From: Telopea speciosissima
Lineage: Eukaryota; Streptophyta; Magnoliopsida; Proteales; Proteaceae
Direction: 5' to 3'
Length of the DNA stretch: 64,000 bases
NCBI RefSeq assembly: GCF_018873765.1
Contig: NC_057924.1
Location: 18,905,542 to 18,969,541 of the forward strand
Shown: positions 12,455-27,644 of the stretch, in pieces
Layout of the letters: every line of letters begins with the position of its first letter
How positions within the stretch are numbered: the stretch's first letter is position 1
Position numbers and translations under genes: made by a program
The notes under the pieces: model-generated
The model's input: the letters and a program-made list of their open reading frames with translations, nothing else
The model's database searches: none
Told to the model about the DNA's origin: nothing

Positions 12455-12713
12455 CATGGTTTTAGTGCATGATATTGGATCGGGTATCGGTCATTTTCAA
12501 AATCGATATGATACCAATACGGTATCGGCATGAATCGGCTGTATCGTACAAGTTTATCCCTGGTTTTCTTAAAAATGGGTTTTCTTGACTGTTTTACCCC
12601 TTGTTTGTAACATTCCACCGATACGGTATCTATCAAGTATCGGTATTGCTCACCTTCAAAATTGTGCAGTATAGGCCGTATCGGACGATCCGATACCGAT
12701 ACCTCAAACCATG
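12455..12713. mobile_element. hAT-like MITE, GTATCG family, copy 1
   Basis: 259 bp, starting CATGGTTTTAG and ending CTCAAACCATG. A perfect 8-bp target duplication GGATTGAG flanks it (12447-12454 and 12714-12721). Inside, the motif GGTATCG/CGATACC recurs on both strands, close to both ends, as in the longer related elements at 40518 and 47578. An 8-bp duplication is the hallmark of hAT transposons. No transposase is encoded. Confidence 0.85.
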
Positions 12714-13064
12714 GGATTGAGCGAAGCATTGAGTACTACTCCATAGGGCCCAACCCAGACAAAGTCTCACACTTTCACCCATAGGCCATAACCATAACCA
12801 GTTCTAGGTAACAGTAATTTATCCTGTAATTTCTCTCCAGTGAGAGCCTTCTCCATTTGGGTGCTGACCAAACTGGACTAAATAATCCCATCTGGTATGA
12901 CTGTTAGTACCAACTATCTTGATGGTTTTGTTGAGCAGAAACCAAGATATAATGACAAAATTAAGTGGAGAACTATGGGATTATTTTTATTAATGCTCTA
13001 ATTTACATATAAATGAATATATATTGACCTAACTTGGAAGAAGTTTGAATAGCAATTTGAGAGA

Positions 13065-13195
13065 GTTTTCGTACATGGCCGTGTATGGTATACGGTCATA
13101 CTTTCAACCGTTGGATAGGCATGATCGTATACAATACATGGTCTTTATCATCATCCAACGGTTATAACACCGGCATGCACGAAACCTTTTGCCAT
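13065..13195. mobile_element. MITE-like inverted repeat
   Basis: Left arm GTTTTCGTACATGGCCGTGT (13065) pairs imperfectly with the right arm CCGGCATGCACGAAACC (about 13170-13188). A second inner inverted pair, AACCGTTGGATAG (13109) with CATCCAACGGTT (13152), strengthens the hairpin. No clear target duplication was found, so the family is open. Confidence 0.55.
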
Positions 13196-13904
13196 AGAAA
13201 ATTAAGACAAATATCTTTCAGAAAAATCTTGGAGGAAGCTTTAAGCATCCAATATTATATGGTTGTAATGGGTCAACAGTTAATGTAGCTTCTGAACCAA
13301 CAACCAGCTTCCTTATGCATTTGGCATTATCCATTCACTTCAACAACCTGATCTCTCCATTAAAAAGTGGAATATCCCCTGACCTGAACACCTCTTCCTT
13401 GCTTACTGTTAAAGTTAAATTAAGTTAATCCAGTAATTTTATCTCATATAAAAAAATAAATAAATAATAAGCAAGAACTGGCTTATTAAAATGCCTTAGT
13501 TTTATTTGTTTATTTTTTTAAAAAAAATATACTATAGGGCATCTGGGTCCCACCCTTCTCTATCAGTTGTCCCTACAGAAAATAAATCCAGTAGTGACAC
13601 AAGTTTGAGACCCAACCAACTGCCACCAAAGGCCATTTTGAAACTGCAATGAAGGAACCCTAGTTCCCTTTCTAGTTGTAATACTTGATAATTGAAAGCA
13701 AATTAAACAGTACTACCATATTTTCTCCCCACTTCTAGCATTAATAATTTTCTGGTTTTATGAATTTACTACAATTGGGGACCATATAAAACTGTCTGAA
13801 TTGGGTATTAAAGAACTCCTGGACCATAGGACAGAACTCAATCCAATGGGCATTGTGACTTATGAGCCCACTTTGCTGGTCCAGCCCTTATGGTTTACCT
13901 AGAG

Positions 13905-14303
13905 TGTCTATGATGCTAATGTAGAAAACAAAAACGAAACTTAAAATGATACAGAAAAGAATGGAAATAGTAAACAAACAATCATGCAATGCAAACACCA
14001 AAGATTTACGTGGTTCTGCAAGATTACTTACATCCACGGTGAGATGAAATATGCTTTCTTATCAATGAAGAAAAGTGTTACAGTCGCTCATCCTCACACC
14101 TCTCACAGATTGATTATGGAGAAAGAACCCTCGCTACAAATTTATAACGAAACCCTATACATACAATTTACCAAAATACCTATATAACCCTAAAAAATTT
14201 CCTCAAAGCCTCAGGCCCGTCAGACTCTACGGCCTCTTAATGACCCTTTGGAATCAGCCCATCAAATGCAAGCGACAAAATACAAGACATCATACCCCCA
14301 ACA
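13905..14303 (-). mobile_element. Copia-type LTR remnant (probable solo LTR)
   Basis: On the minus strand it begins TGTTGGGGGTATGATG (14303 downward). It contains on the plus strand the phrase 'agatttacgtggttctgcaagattacttacatccacgg', which is a common signature of plant Copia LTRs (from memory). There is no adjacent primer-binding site or internal frame, and I could not find a convincing 5-bp duplication. Confidence 0.45.
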
Positions 14304-15070
14304 GTTAATAAGTAATAACCCTATGGCCTATACCTCACAATCAGTTGGACCACCAAGGAGATCTCAAAACCTTTCTTTAAATTGTTGACCCTTGAAGTAT
14401 ATATATATACCTTCCATTGAACTGAAAATAGAAAAAATAGAGACTTGATATGTATTTAGTGACATCAACTGTAACATTAACTTACAGTTTGTTACCTGTA
14501 TATTTTGAAAATGGTCCCAATAGAGGAGGGCATGGCTCTCAATAAGCTCAGTTGCAGCAAAGACCAGCCAAAATGTACCAAAATCATGGTTGCTTCTATT
14601 CAATTTTTGGCTTTTTGGCTTTTTGGCTATATATCTTAATCTAACTATAATGCTTTGGTTAAGTAAGCCAACCCCTCCATTTTCCCATCATTTCCCCTCT
14701 CCCTTGTCCAACACTTAACCAACTAACCCCAGCACCAAACCCCTACTTTGCTAGTCTTTTTGGCTCTGGCCTTGCACTTAAAGAAACAGAAAAGCCATAT
14801 CAACCATCATTGTAAAGAACACAAGGTACAGCAAAAGTGGGTGACTGACCAGTGCCGTAGGTTATTAAGAATCACTAACTCAATCTCTTTAATAATCCTC
14901 TCTTTTTGGGTCCTCCTTTCTTCTGTTTTTATTATATATGAGCTGTTAATGTTTCTTGGAGGTGAAATAGGAATTGAGAGTTGTGATTCAGAATGAGAAG
15001 AAGAGAAGGAATTTAAGCCTTTTCAGGTAAAGGGTTCTGAGAAATAGAAGGAATTAAAAAGAAGAATTAG

Positions 15071-18305
<3,235 letters not shown>

Positions 18306-18879
18306 TTCAATTTCATGTTAATATCTTACATGAAATTATTACTGTTCGTTCCTCTTACAAGTTTTCGTTTCTGTTGCTGTCACTCTTAAGAGGTTATGCA
18401 AGATCACTAGAAAAGCCTGATAGATGTCTTGGATTTCTTTGCTGCTATTGGCTCTTAGCATTTGCAGTAGTCCCCATTTTGTTCTCCATGGCAGGCATTT
18501 ATGTTTAGGCAATTGCCTCTGTTTTTTTTTTTTTTTGGAAGTATATTTCATGTACAATTTTCTTATTATTCAACAGTTCAACGGAATGAAATAAACATTA
18601 ATTCTAAGGTATATAATAGAAATGTGTCAATACATGTATGATTTCAGCGTAGACTTCAAAATCTGTATTATGTAAATCATTGAATTTCTAGCAAGAAACT
18701 AGATTGAAGATAGGAAGGCAGGACCAGATTAGATTGCTTCTATCAAAAAGAATTGCTGAAATCAAACTTGACAAATTTAGATCCCACTTGGTTGATCATT
18801 TGGTCATCACTGGTATAAGAAGGCCATGCATTTTAATGAATTAAGACTACCTTACAGTCCAATGGATTGAATGGTCGCT

Positions 18880-19124
18880 ACTGTTTCACCTAAAAACTCA
18901 AACTGTTAGGGAAGGGCAGCATAAATGTATACATCAACATTCCCCCGCACATATAGGCCAAGATCACATGGCACCTAGGGAGAAGAAATGTCGGGGAAAA
19001 AAACCTTCTGATGCACTTCCCAGGGGTCAAACACATGACCTCCCTGCGCTAATACCATATTTTCTACCGTTTCATCTAAAAGCTCGAACTGTTAGGAAAG
19101 GGTAGTGTAAATGTATACATCAAC
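18880..19124. repeat. Short element with ~57-bp terminal direct repeats
   Basis: Two direct copies of about 57 bp, at 18880-18940 and 19067-19124, each reading 'gtttca(c/t)ctaaaa(a/g)ctc(a/g)aactgttagg' and ending 'aaatgtatacatcaaca'. The region between holds 'cccccgcac' and 'acacatgacctccctgcgct'. The arrangement could be a decayed miniature LTR element or a local duplication; no primer-binding site was seen. Confidence 0.5.
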
Positions 19125-19394
19125 AAATAATGATTTTGCCACAATGTTTGCTCAATGTAACACATCCATAATGGCTATGCTTTGATGAAGATCCTACAAA
19201 GTTCTAAAGGATGGGTCAATAGGTGCAATGCAATGCCATAATCATAAGTTTTCATTCAGTGTATTGCACAATCATGCCTAACAAAATTTGAGGAAGCTAG
19301 CTCCAAAGATTTTGCCTCTCTATATTATGCATTACTTTGATCAAATTATATCATTTACTGCAATATAACTAAATTCATTTGTGTAACTTCGACT

Positions 19395-20159
19395 ACAACA
19401 ATACCCTTATCCCAACTAAATGGGGTCGGAGCTAATAGTAGAAATAAGAGAAGTAAAAAAGAAAAATAAGTAAAGGAAGAAGTCAAAGCAGTAGTCAGAG
19501 CAGCATCCCAGGAACATCTCCTTACAAGAGGTTGGCTACACAGGTCCTTATCCCCCAAACAAATCTATCCACAGTCATACTAGGATTGATCCCTACCACA
19601 TGCATATCCTTTCTTACCACTTCTTTAATAGTCATTTTAGGCCTACTCTTACCTCTTTTAGCTCCGTCAAACTGAATCTGGTCACTCTTCCTTACTGGTG
19701 CATCCATGGGTCTACATTGTATATGACCATGGCACCTCAAGCGGCTCTCACGGAGCTTGTCCTGGATTGGTGCAACTCTCAACTTGGTTCTAATACAATC
19801 ATTTCTTACTCTATCACTACAGGTTTTGCCGCACATCCTCATCTCAGGTACACTCATCTTATTTATAGTACTCTTCTTGATTCCCCAACATTCTGCCCCA
19901 TACATCATAGTTGGTCTTATTCTCGTCCTGTAGAATTTTCCCTTAAGCTTAACAGGCATGTGTTTGTCACATAAGACTTCTGATGCACCTCTCCACTTCA
20001 TCCATCCTTTTATTCTGTGGAAAACATCATTCTCTATATCATCCTCTTTGTTAATGGTTGACCCCAAGTATCTAAAGCATTCACTTTGTGGTAGCTCTCG
20101 CTCCTCAAGTTTCACCACTTCATTACTTCTCCTTGTTTGACTGAAGTTACACATCATCA
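19395..20159 (-). mobile_element. RTE-clade LINE, 5'-truncated 3' end
   Basis: The minus frame 20160-19522 encodes the C-terminal part of an RTE-type reverse transcriptase: FRYLGSTINKEDDIENDV, then IRPTMMYGAECWGIKK and LRESRLRCHGHIQCRP, all strongly characteristic of plant RTE LINEs. It ends in the usual RTE tail phrase (GTTGGGATAAGGGTATTGTT, near 19400). Flanking it is a long direct repeat of about 40 bp (19355-19394 and 20160-20199) with a few mismatches, best explained as the target-site duplication. No endonuclease or RT catalytic core is present. Confidence 0.88.
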
Positions 20160-20371
20160 TTACTGCAATATAACTAACTTCATTTTTATAACTTCCACTC
20201 CCTTGTGTATTTGAGAATTACTTAAATGGATCTTAGCACTAAACATTGCTTTTAATACAACATTAATCTCTTTCTGTTTCACAGATTTTATGCGGATGGA
20301 GCAGTGTTATGTACAGTCCTCAACTCATATATAGCTGAGGCTTTTTGGTCATAAGGTTTGGTTTATAAGCA

Positions 20372-20545
20372 TCAATAGTAAATAATGGAGAAAATCATAC
20401 TTTTGTTAGGCCCAATCATTTATCCTACAGACATCTCTTATCAACTCCAGCATTCTCTGCTTTCTCTAACATACTTAGCTTGTCTCCAATAGTCACCAAT
20501 TATGCATGGTTTCTCTATCGCTTCACAGTCTCTCAAAGCAACACA
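20372..20545. repeat. Dispersed repeat, copy 1 (see 27486)
   Basis: The block from 'agcatcaatagtaaataatggagaaaatcat' through 'tcatttatcctacagacatctcttatcaa' to 'atagtcaccaat...tctctatcgcttcacagtctctc' is repeated in the same order and orientation at about 27486-27635 with moderate divergence. Ends are unclear; it may be part of an LTR. Confidence 0.6.
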
Positions 20546-20871
20546 ATAAATGAAGTTTTGTGTGTGTGAGTGTGTGTGTTAACAAAGCAAGAACCCACTT
20601 CCACTACTTATCCTTAGTAACTCCCAACCGTCAAGGGAGTTTACGTAGAGCATTAAAAAATTGTCATTTATCGTGTGCCAATTGGGCCACATCATCCAAC
20701 ATTCTCCCACTAGACCCATATAATCATCTATAATGCAACCACCTCCTTCGATAATGTGACAATTGAGTTACATCATCCATCATTCTCTCATTTGACCCAT
20801 ATTATGATATGCAAAGTAAATATCTTGGGCTGCATTTGATGTATGACAATACTGTAAACATCAAGTTTTAT

Positions 20872-22485
20872 TTTTTTTTGGTTAAAGGGAGCTTATATTA
20901 ATAAGAAATTAACTTAAAATATTACAATCTATAATATTTCTTCCCATTGGCATCATTCTGCAATAGGACGGAAAGGGCCTCTGGGGATTTCAATTCTATT
21001 TGCAATGGGTCGCCCAGACCCGGGCTACGATCTCGTTCACGAATGGGAACTTCTGTATCTTTACTTAGACTCCTCCACACACTCAATAGTTTCCATTTCT
21101 TGTAAAGCAGTAAATCGATTCTCAACAACAGGAGTTGCTTCACGAGCAGAAGAAATAGTAAGGTTCGAATTTTTTGAACCAGAGCAACCAACCGCCACTA
21201 AGAGAGTCGAGTTGGATTGGTTCTACACATTCGGACACAAAAGCACAGATCTACGGTTATTAGTAACCATCAATTCCTTTCCACGATCTCCACTATTCAC
21301 CTTAATAGTAGAAACCTCTTGACCAATGGGAACACCCTTAGACACATCAACAATAACCAACAGTTTATTCTTCCCACCATGCAAGTTGGTTAACTTCTTT
21401 CCAGTTGTTTTGCCAGGTGTAGACTCGACATTCATCATGGTAGTTACAGCAAAGCCCATGCCACCAGTGTTGGAGTCAATGCCTTTGGAAAGTAGCGGCG
21501 CCAACGGCTTCGAAGATGTTGCAGAATTAAACTCTGGCGGTAATGTACGCTTCCCACGAGATCTACTTCGGTTTGATGTTTGCCACGCTTTTTCTACTTG
21601 CATTACATCTTGTTGCACGTTGCCCACTAATGGGTCTAATTCGCAAGTGCAATTGGACAAACTTTGTCAACATTTCCATAGATTTTGCAAGTATTGCATA
21701 ATGGAGGAACCCAATCATAATGCACAGATTGCTCAACTAAATTACCGTCCTCCATCACAATGGGAATGGTTGTTGGAAGACCATCAACAGCCTTAATAGA
21801 GATGCAACATCTTGCAAAAGAGAGGCGCTCTTGTTGTAAAGTTCTCCTATCTGCACAAATTGGACGTCCCAGTACACTGACGATCCATCCCAAAGACCGG
21901 CTACCCCAAAAATGGAGATTAGGACTATAGAAACGAATCCACAGTGGCAACTCATTCTCTTCTTTCTTAAATAAGGAGACATCAGGAGACCAAAACCTCA
22001 GTATTAAGGGTCTTGTGCCCAGAGTCCAAGGTCCCTCATCCAAAACTTGATGACTCAAATCTGCTCCTTAGAACTTGAAAATGAAAATGCCACTCTTAAG
22101 GTCAAATACCTCAACTTCACCAACATGACTCCATTTTTCCTTTACAAATCTTTTCATAGAAGAGAATGTGGGTTTGGGTCCAAACACATACCCAACCAAA
22201 GCGGCTTCCCATCTATTTGATTCCTTTGCCAAATCCTCTACACTACAAAGTGCAACTTTCTTTCCATTAACCAATATAGGTTTGAAGAAAGAAATTTCAC
22301 CCACTCCTTCTTTAACTTTTTCTCCGAAAAATAGACTTACTCATGTACATTATGCATCACTACCCTAATCATTATTAGTATCACCAATGGTAGAGGATTC
22401 AGCGTCATGGGTCACCGGCGTAGCAGATCCGATAACCATTAACAGAAAACCAGAACCTTTAGAGCACTCGCTAACCTCTCTCTTG
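20872..22485 (-). mobile_element. L1-type LINE insertion containing only ORF1 (DUF4283/zinc knuckle)
   Basis: A minus-strand insertion of about 1.6 kb. The 3' poly(A) is the T run at 20871-20879, and a 15-bp target duplication flanks it: AACATCAAGTTTTAT (20857-20871) and AACATCAATTTTTAT (22486-22500). Broken frames read DUF4283 text (22304-22068, then 22058-21636 with 'DEGPWTLGTRPLILRFW' and 'LPLWIRFYSPNLHFWG') followed by a CCHC-type knuckle CNTCKIYGNVDKVC in which the expected His is Asn, then a Ser/Arg/Lys-rich tail (21660-21223). No endonuclease or RT lies between ORF1 and poly(A), so it is an internally deleted non-autonomous copy. Confidence 0.85.
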
Positions 22486-22630
22486 AACATCAATTTTTAT
22501 CTTAATATTTAAATGAAAACTCCAACCTATTAATCATGGTGGTACATGTCTAATATATAGGTTATTCTCTTTTATATATTACAACAAGCTACCATTTCCA
22601 TAATGAACCATTATGTGGCTGGCTAGTTTC

Positions 22631-23107
22631 AACCATAGTTGGAAAACTAGGTTCTTTGACTCGACTCGCCTTTTAAAAAACCTAGTGGCTCGGCCTAGTC
22701 ATACCTAGTTGAGGCGAGTCAGGTTCCATGTTAGAATTATGTTTTTAGCTGTGGTGACCCATTGTGTCTCACTAAGTCTCATATTTCTTGAGATAATAGC
22801 TATTGGGATTAGGCATCTATCCACTATCCTCTTTTGTATACACTCTAACGTGTTTGTTAAGTTTCTATTGTGCAATCCCCAATGCTCCTGCCAACTAATC
22901 TATCGTACCACACTAGACTTGTAGATCTGACATTATGAGATATTAAAACAACTCACACACCCCAATTTCCTATGATACCATTAAAACTCATTCAATTTTT
23001 TATCAAAAATTAGTGAAACTTTTTTCAACGATACATTTCCTAAATCCAATGTCCCTACAAAAAACAAGATTGAGACTTGAGAACCTCACTGAAAGCACAT
23101 TTTACTC

Positions 23108-23138
<31 letters not shown>

Positions 23139-23700
23139 ATCCCTTGTAAGTTACAACAAGGGAAGGAACCTCGTAGGGATGGCACCATGGAGGAATCAGT
23201 TTATATGTAACTCATCTATCATAGCAAGAGAATTGCCCCCTATGGCTGTTCCTCGATCGTTTGACCGGCACGGGAGTCACCTACTAAGGTTGCTCCTCGA
23301 TATTCTGCTGAAATATTAAAAATGCTCCAACCACCTTTCTCTATTTCTCTTTGTTAAGGAATTGATCGATAGTGATGATGTCGTCTCAGTCCTTCAAACT
23401 ATTCTTGAGGACTCTGAGCCTGAGGACCAACAATGACACTAATTTAGGATTTTAGGTATCCAATACTAGTGGTGATGTTTGCTTTGTAGGTGAGACCTCA
23501 ACGGTAAGAAAGATTCAAACTTGGACAACTTTCATTTGAGTCGGTAAAATCACTGAGTCATTTGTAATCGGATCAACTCGGACCGAATCTTATCTTTTTT
23601 TATATTAAACGAGTCTACCTAACTATTAACCAGGTTTTGTTATTTTTTGACTTGACTTGAGTGACTCGCCCAAATCAAAACTTGGTTTTTCAACTTTATA
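22631..23700. mobile_element. Decayed TIR element with CTCG-rich subterminal repeats
   Basis: The left end CATAGTTGGAAAACTAGG (about 22634) is imperfectly complementary to the right end CTTGGTTTTTCAACTTTA (about 23683-23700). 'gactcgactcgcc', 'gaggcgagtca' and 'gtgactcgccc' recur near both ends. No exact 8-bp target duplication was found. The form resembles the CATGG/CATAG hAT-like group elsewhere in the window. A (CT)n microsatellite lies inside at about 23110-23139. Confidence 0.5.
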
Positions 23701-23839
23701 AAATTAACCCCCATTGTTAATTTTGAATCAACCTCATGGTCGATTTTAGGTTCAATTTTTATTGTCATTTGTCCTTTATGTGGGCATGTGTCAATCCAAA
23801 AAACTTAATTTGCACATATATAATAAATGATAGAAAACT

Positions 23840-26800
23840 TAAATTTTGAAAAACATAAAAAACTCAAATTTATTTATTATTGCATAAACCCATGTTTTTC
23901 TGGTTGCATCATCTCTAAACGAAACAAAGTAAGAATTTCCACCAAATGATTTTACCTGAGCTGCTTCCCAAACATCTGAATGAATTAGTTTCAGCCTCTT
24001 CAAAATCAACACTTTTTATATCAGACAACAAATTTCTTGAGTGTAACTTCTTTATGCATGTCTCACTCAAATGTCCAAGTCTGTGATGCTAGAGTGTGGT
24101 ATTCCTATCTACGAAAGCTAATGAAATAATATGGTCATTAATACTAGTAAACATATACAGAGTACTAGTCAAATTACCCTTAGCCACAATTAGAGACCCT
24201 TTTGTAATCTTCCATTAGCCATTACCAAAGCCAATAGAATACCCTTCACTGTCCAACTTACTTGTTGAGATGAGGTTCTTTTTCCAAGTCAGGGACATGT
24301 TGTACCTCTTTCAATTTCAAGTATCCACCATCAGACAATTTTATTAAAATTGTCTATTTTCCTATAATTTTACACATTTGTCCATTTTCCACAGTAACAT
24401 GTCCAAAATCACCATAAACATAATCCCAAAAGTAACGATTAAGTGAAGTATAGTGAAAGGAAGTATCAGAATCAATGAATCAAGCTTCAGATTTAACATC
24501 TACTGGATATAGATAAACATAAATCACTTTATACTTGATCACTTGTAGATACCATATTAGCTTCTTTCTCATTCGTCTGCTTATCCTTATCATCCTTGTT
24601 CTTTTCACTCCGACAATCTTTCTTTATGTGACCCATCTTACCACAGGTCTAGCACTTTCCATTTATCTTTTTCGTTATGTTTTCCTTTTCCTCTTCATTT
24701 TGACTGTGATCTGCCTCTGGATTATGATTTTCTGTCACTTGAGTTATTTCCTTTTTCTTGTTGTTTGCCTCTTGTTTCTACTGGCAGTGCAGCTCCAAAT
24801 GAGGTCTCAGAACTTTTTCTACGTTCATCACTCAGTATGCAATTGACAACATCATTGAAAATCAAATTTTCGATGATAGTATTACTCACAGCCATGACCA
24901 AGGTGTTTCCAACTTTTTGGCAAAAAACACAAGAATAGCAAAGCCCTAAGCTCATCATCAAAATTCACATCTACAGATTGCAATTGACTATTGACCATAT
25001 AAAGTTCATTTAAATGGTCAACAACAGATCCAGAATCAGATATTGTCATACTAAACAATTTCTTCATAAGAAAAAATTTATTAGAAGCAGAGGGTTTTTC
25101 ACATAACATAGCTAGGGCAGACATCAATCCAGCTATTGTAGTTTCTTTCGTGATGTTGAAGACCACCTGCGACATGAGGGATAGTCTCACCGTCTTATCG
25201 TAGCTAACGCCTTTGTATCAAGAATCTTTCAATCTTCGTCCTTCATCTCCTCTGGTTTCTTTCCTTCCAATGGTTGATACAAATCCTTCTGAAAAAGAAG
25301 GTCCTCCATTTGCATCTTCCACTATTGAAAGTTCTGTCCATTGAACTTCTTGATTTGTACCTTTCCATCTTCTGCCATTGATCGTGTCGTAATCGTATCA
25401 AAATTAAACCCTAAATTACTGCTAGAACAGTGGTAAAAAGGGATCGAATCCACCGAGAACTAGAAGGCTAAGTTACTTAAGATGATGTAAAGTGATTTCG
25501 AAAATAATTACCTAGAATGCAATTAAAAATAAACTATGAATTAATGAACAAATAAAAATCGATGAAGAAGAATAAAACGATGAGAGAAGACTGTCTTCAG
25601 GTTTTGAATCCACATTGATCTTTATTAATTAATTATTGATGCACATTTCAGTTCATTACAACTACAGGCTTAATGATACTACACAATGATAATTGCAATT
25701 CATCTTAATTATAGCCTATCTTGTCAATCGCTATCGTCTTTCGCATACGCTTAGCAAGCTTAGTTCAGTCAGATATAGACTATCATCGGTATAACCACAA
25801 TCGCAATAAAATCATTGTTTGAATAGAGAATATAAATCACAGAACTAAATCCTCTAACTAGATTAATAAATTAAAATCATTCACATGAAATGGTCTACAC
25901 ATCAAGCAATCAAGTGTATAAAAATCAGAATTTAATTAACAAAGTTCATTACTTCATCTACACATAAAAAAATAGAAGATACTTAGCCACTCATAGGGCT
26001 AATTAACAGGGGGCAACAACGGTGATTTTCCATGAAACACAATGAGCGTAATAAGGTGATGCGACGAGACTGCTGAAACAGTAATGGCAAGGTTGCTCCG
26101 CATACTAGTTTTCAATATAAAACATGAAAAAGAAGAAAGAGATTGAGAAGAGAATAATTATGGTGGAATGATGGAAGGGGGCTGCTATGTTGGATCGTGG
26201 ATGCTAGAGGATGATTCTAAGAGGGAGGGAGTCATTCTTAAAAAGAAAAATAAGGAAAAAAGAACGTGAGAGATGGAAAGAAAATCGAGAAAAAGAGGGA
26301 TCATGAAGAGATTTTAGAGAAGAGATGAAAGAGGGATCACGGAGAGATTTTAGAGAAGAGATGAAAGAGAGATCAAGTGGAGGGAGTTAGAGGAGAAATT
26401 AGCTTTTTTGGATTTTTAGGAGAAATGAGAGAGAGAAACAGTGGATGAATGAGAAAGTTTAGGAGATTTAGAGGACCAATGGGAGAGAGAGATTTTAGGG
26501 GAGATGGGAGAGATATTAGGGAAGAGAGAATTTAAGAGCAAAGGGAGTCGTGGGTGGCATATGGAAGGAGTTAGAGGAGAATTGGGATTTTAGAAAAGAA
26601 TAGGGTTTTTGGAAAGATGGGGAATTTTAGGAGAGATGAAAATCGTGGGCAAACTCTTTGAAGGCTTGTAAATATTTTAAGAATGTAATTACCGTTAAAA
26701 TCACTTATTTAGGTTACCATCATCTGCTTGCAATCATGAAAAATTACAAAGTGTTATCAATTTAATCATGAATATTAAATTAAAATCATAAATTAAATAA

Positions 26801-26884
26801 TATTTTTCATGATTAATTCATCCATCGTTCCTACTCAAACAAAAAACGTAGATCTGCTTCTTGAACCGAAGCTCTGATACCAAT
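23840..26884 (-). mobile_element. Decayed Ty1-copia element: gag, zinc knuckle, protease, GAG-pre-integrase
   Basis: Read on the minus strand. A primer-binding site TGGTATCAGAGC (initiator Met tRNA) lies at about 26870-26881, followed far downstream by a gag start MAEDGKVQIKKFNGQ (about 25378) and the UBN2-type gag text at 25190-24882 (EKPSASNKFFLMKKLFSM). A knuckle CxxCGKMGHIKKDC lies at about 24655-24610 with a stop codon just after its first Cys. The protease site reads FIDSDTSFHYT near 24475, and GAG-pre-integrase HHRLGHLSEKGMH near 24070. Many stops and frameshifts; no RT visible. A ~1.4-kb stretch at 25390-26830 separates the primer-binding site from gag and is probably a later insertion. 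Confidence 0.75.
25390..26830. other. Probable insertion of unknown type within the Copia leader
   Basis: Lies between the Copia primer-binding site and the gag start, where a short leader is expected. It holds the phrase 'agtggtaaaaagggatcgaatccacc', common in plant LTR-type repeats, and a highly purine-rich block (26130-26640) of irregular GAGAGATTTTAGG-type repeats with no protein. I could not define its ends or target duplication. Confidence 0.35.
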
Positions 26885-27480
26885 TGTTAAGAAAACAATG
26901 CCCAAAAGACGATTTGCAGAAGAAAATACAAAGAGAAAGAGAAACACACACGCATAAGATAAGATTTATGTGGTTCATCCCCAAAAAGGTAGACTACATC
27001 CACAAACGAGCGATAGTATGAATTCACTAGTTTGTTAAGTAAAATATAAAATCCTCTCACACATCTCTCAAAGAGATAACAATATTAAATAGGAAAACCC
27101 TAACCCTTGAAAGTACACAATTGTCCCCTTTTGTAATCCACCTGGTTTGGACCTGAACCGAAATATTGGAATACAGATCAAATGGAAGTTCTCAATGATC
27201 TCTATAGGGGTCTGTGCCTATGGCGCTGTTGTATGCACTTTTTGGCTATTCTGATAGCGTTTTGAAGGTGAAACGACCCATCGAAGAATCACCACAACAC
27301 TTTCTAGACTGACTAAAGGCTTGTGAGAAATAAATAACCTTTACTGATAGTTTTCACTGAACTAGATTAAGTTTTTATTTTTATGTTTATTAAACACTGT
27401 TAAACTACAACGATTATTGGATACAAGCGAATGTTCACAGGAGTAAATACAATATCTTAAAGGTTGGATTTGATACCACT
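26885..27480 (-). mobile_element. Copia LTR (5' LTR of the element at 23840), outer end unresolved
   Basis: Begins on the plus strand with TGTTAAG two bases after the primer-binding site. It contains the copia-LTR-type phrase 'aagatttatgtggttcatccccaaaaaggtagactacatcc'. The outer end was not defined; 27480 is an estimate. Confidence 0.5.
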
Positions 27481-27485
27481 ATGCA

Positions 27486-27640
27486 AGCATAAACAATAAA
27501 CAATGGAGAAAGCCATACCTCCATTAAACCAAACCATTCCTCCTACAGGTATCTCTAATCAATTCTGGTAAACTTAGCTTATTTTTTATTGTCACAAACA
27601 ATGATCTCTCTAGCTTCACAATTTCTCCCTAGTTAGTAGA
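27486..27640. repeat. Dispersed repeat, copy 2 (see 20372)
   Basis: 'ataaacaataaacaatggagaaagccatac', 'aaccattcctcctacaggtatctctaatcaa' and 'atgatctctctagcttcacaatttctcc' match, in order, the block at 20372-20545. Confidence 0.6.
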
Positions 27641-27644
27641 CTAG

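Noticed and set aside
21005..21796. Plus-strand frames of 105 and 156 residues
   Set aside because: Antisense shadows of the LINE ORF1 on the minus strand.
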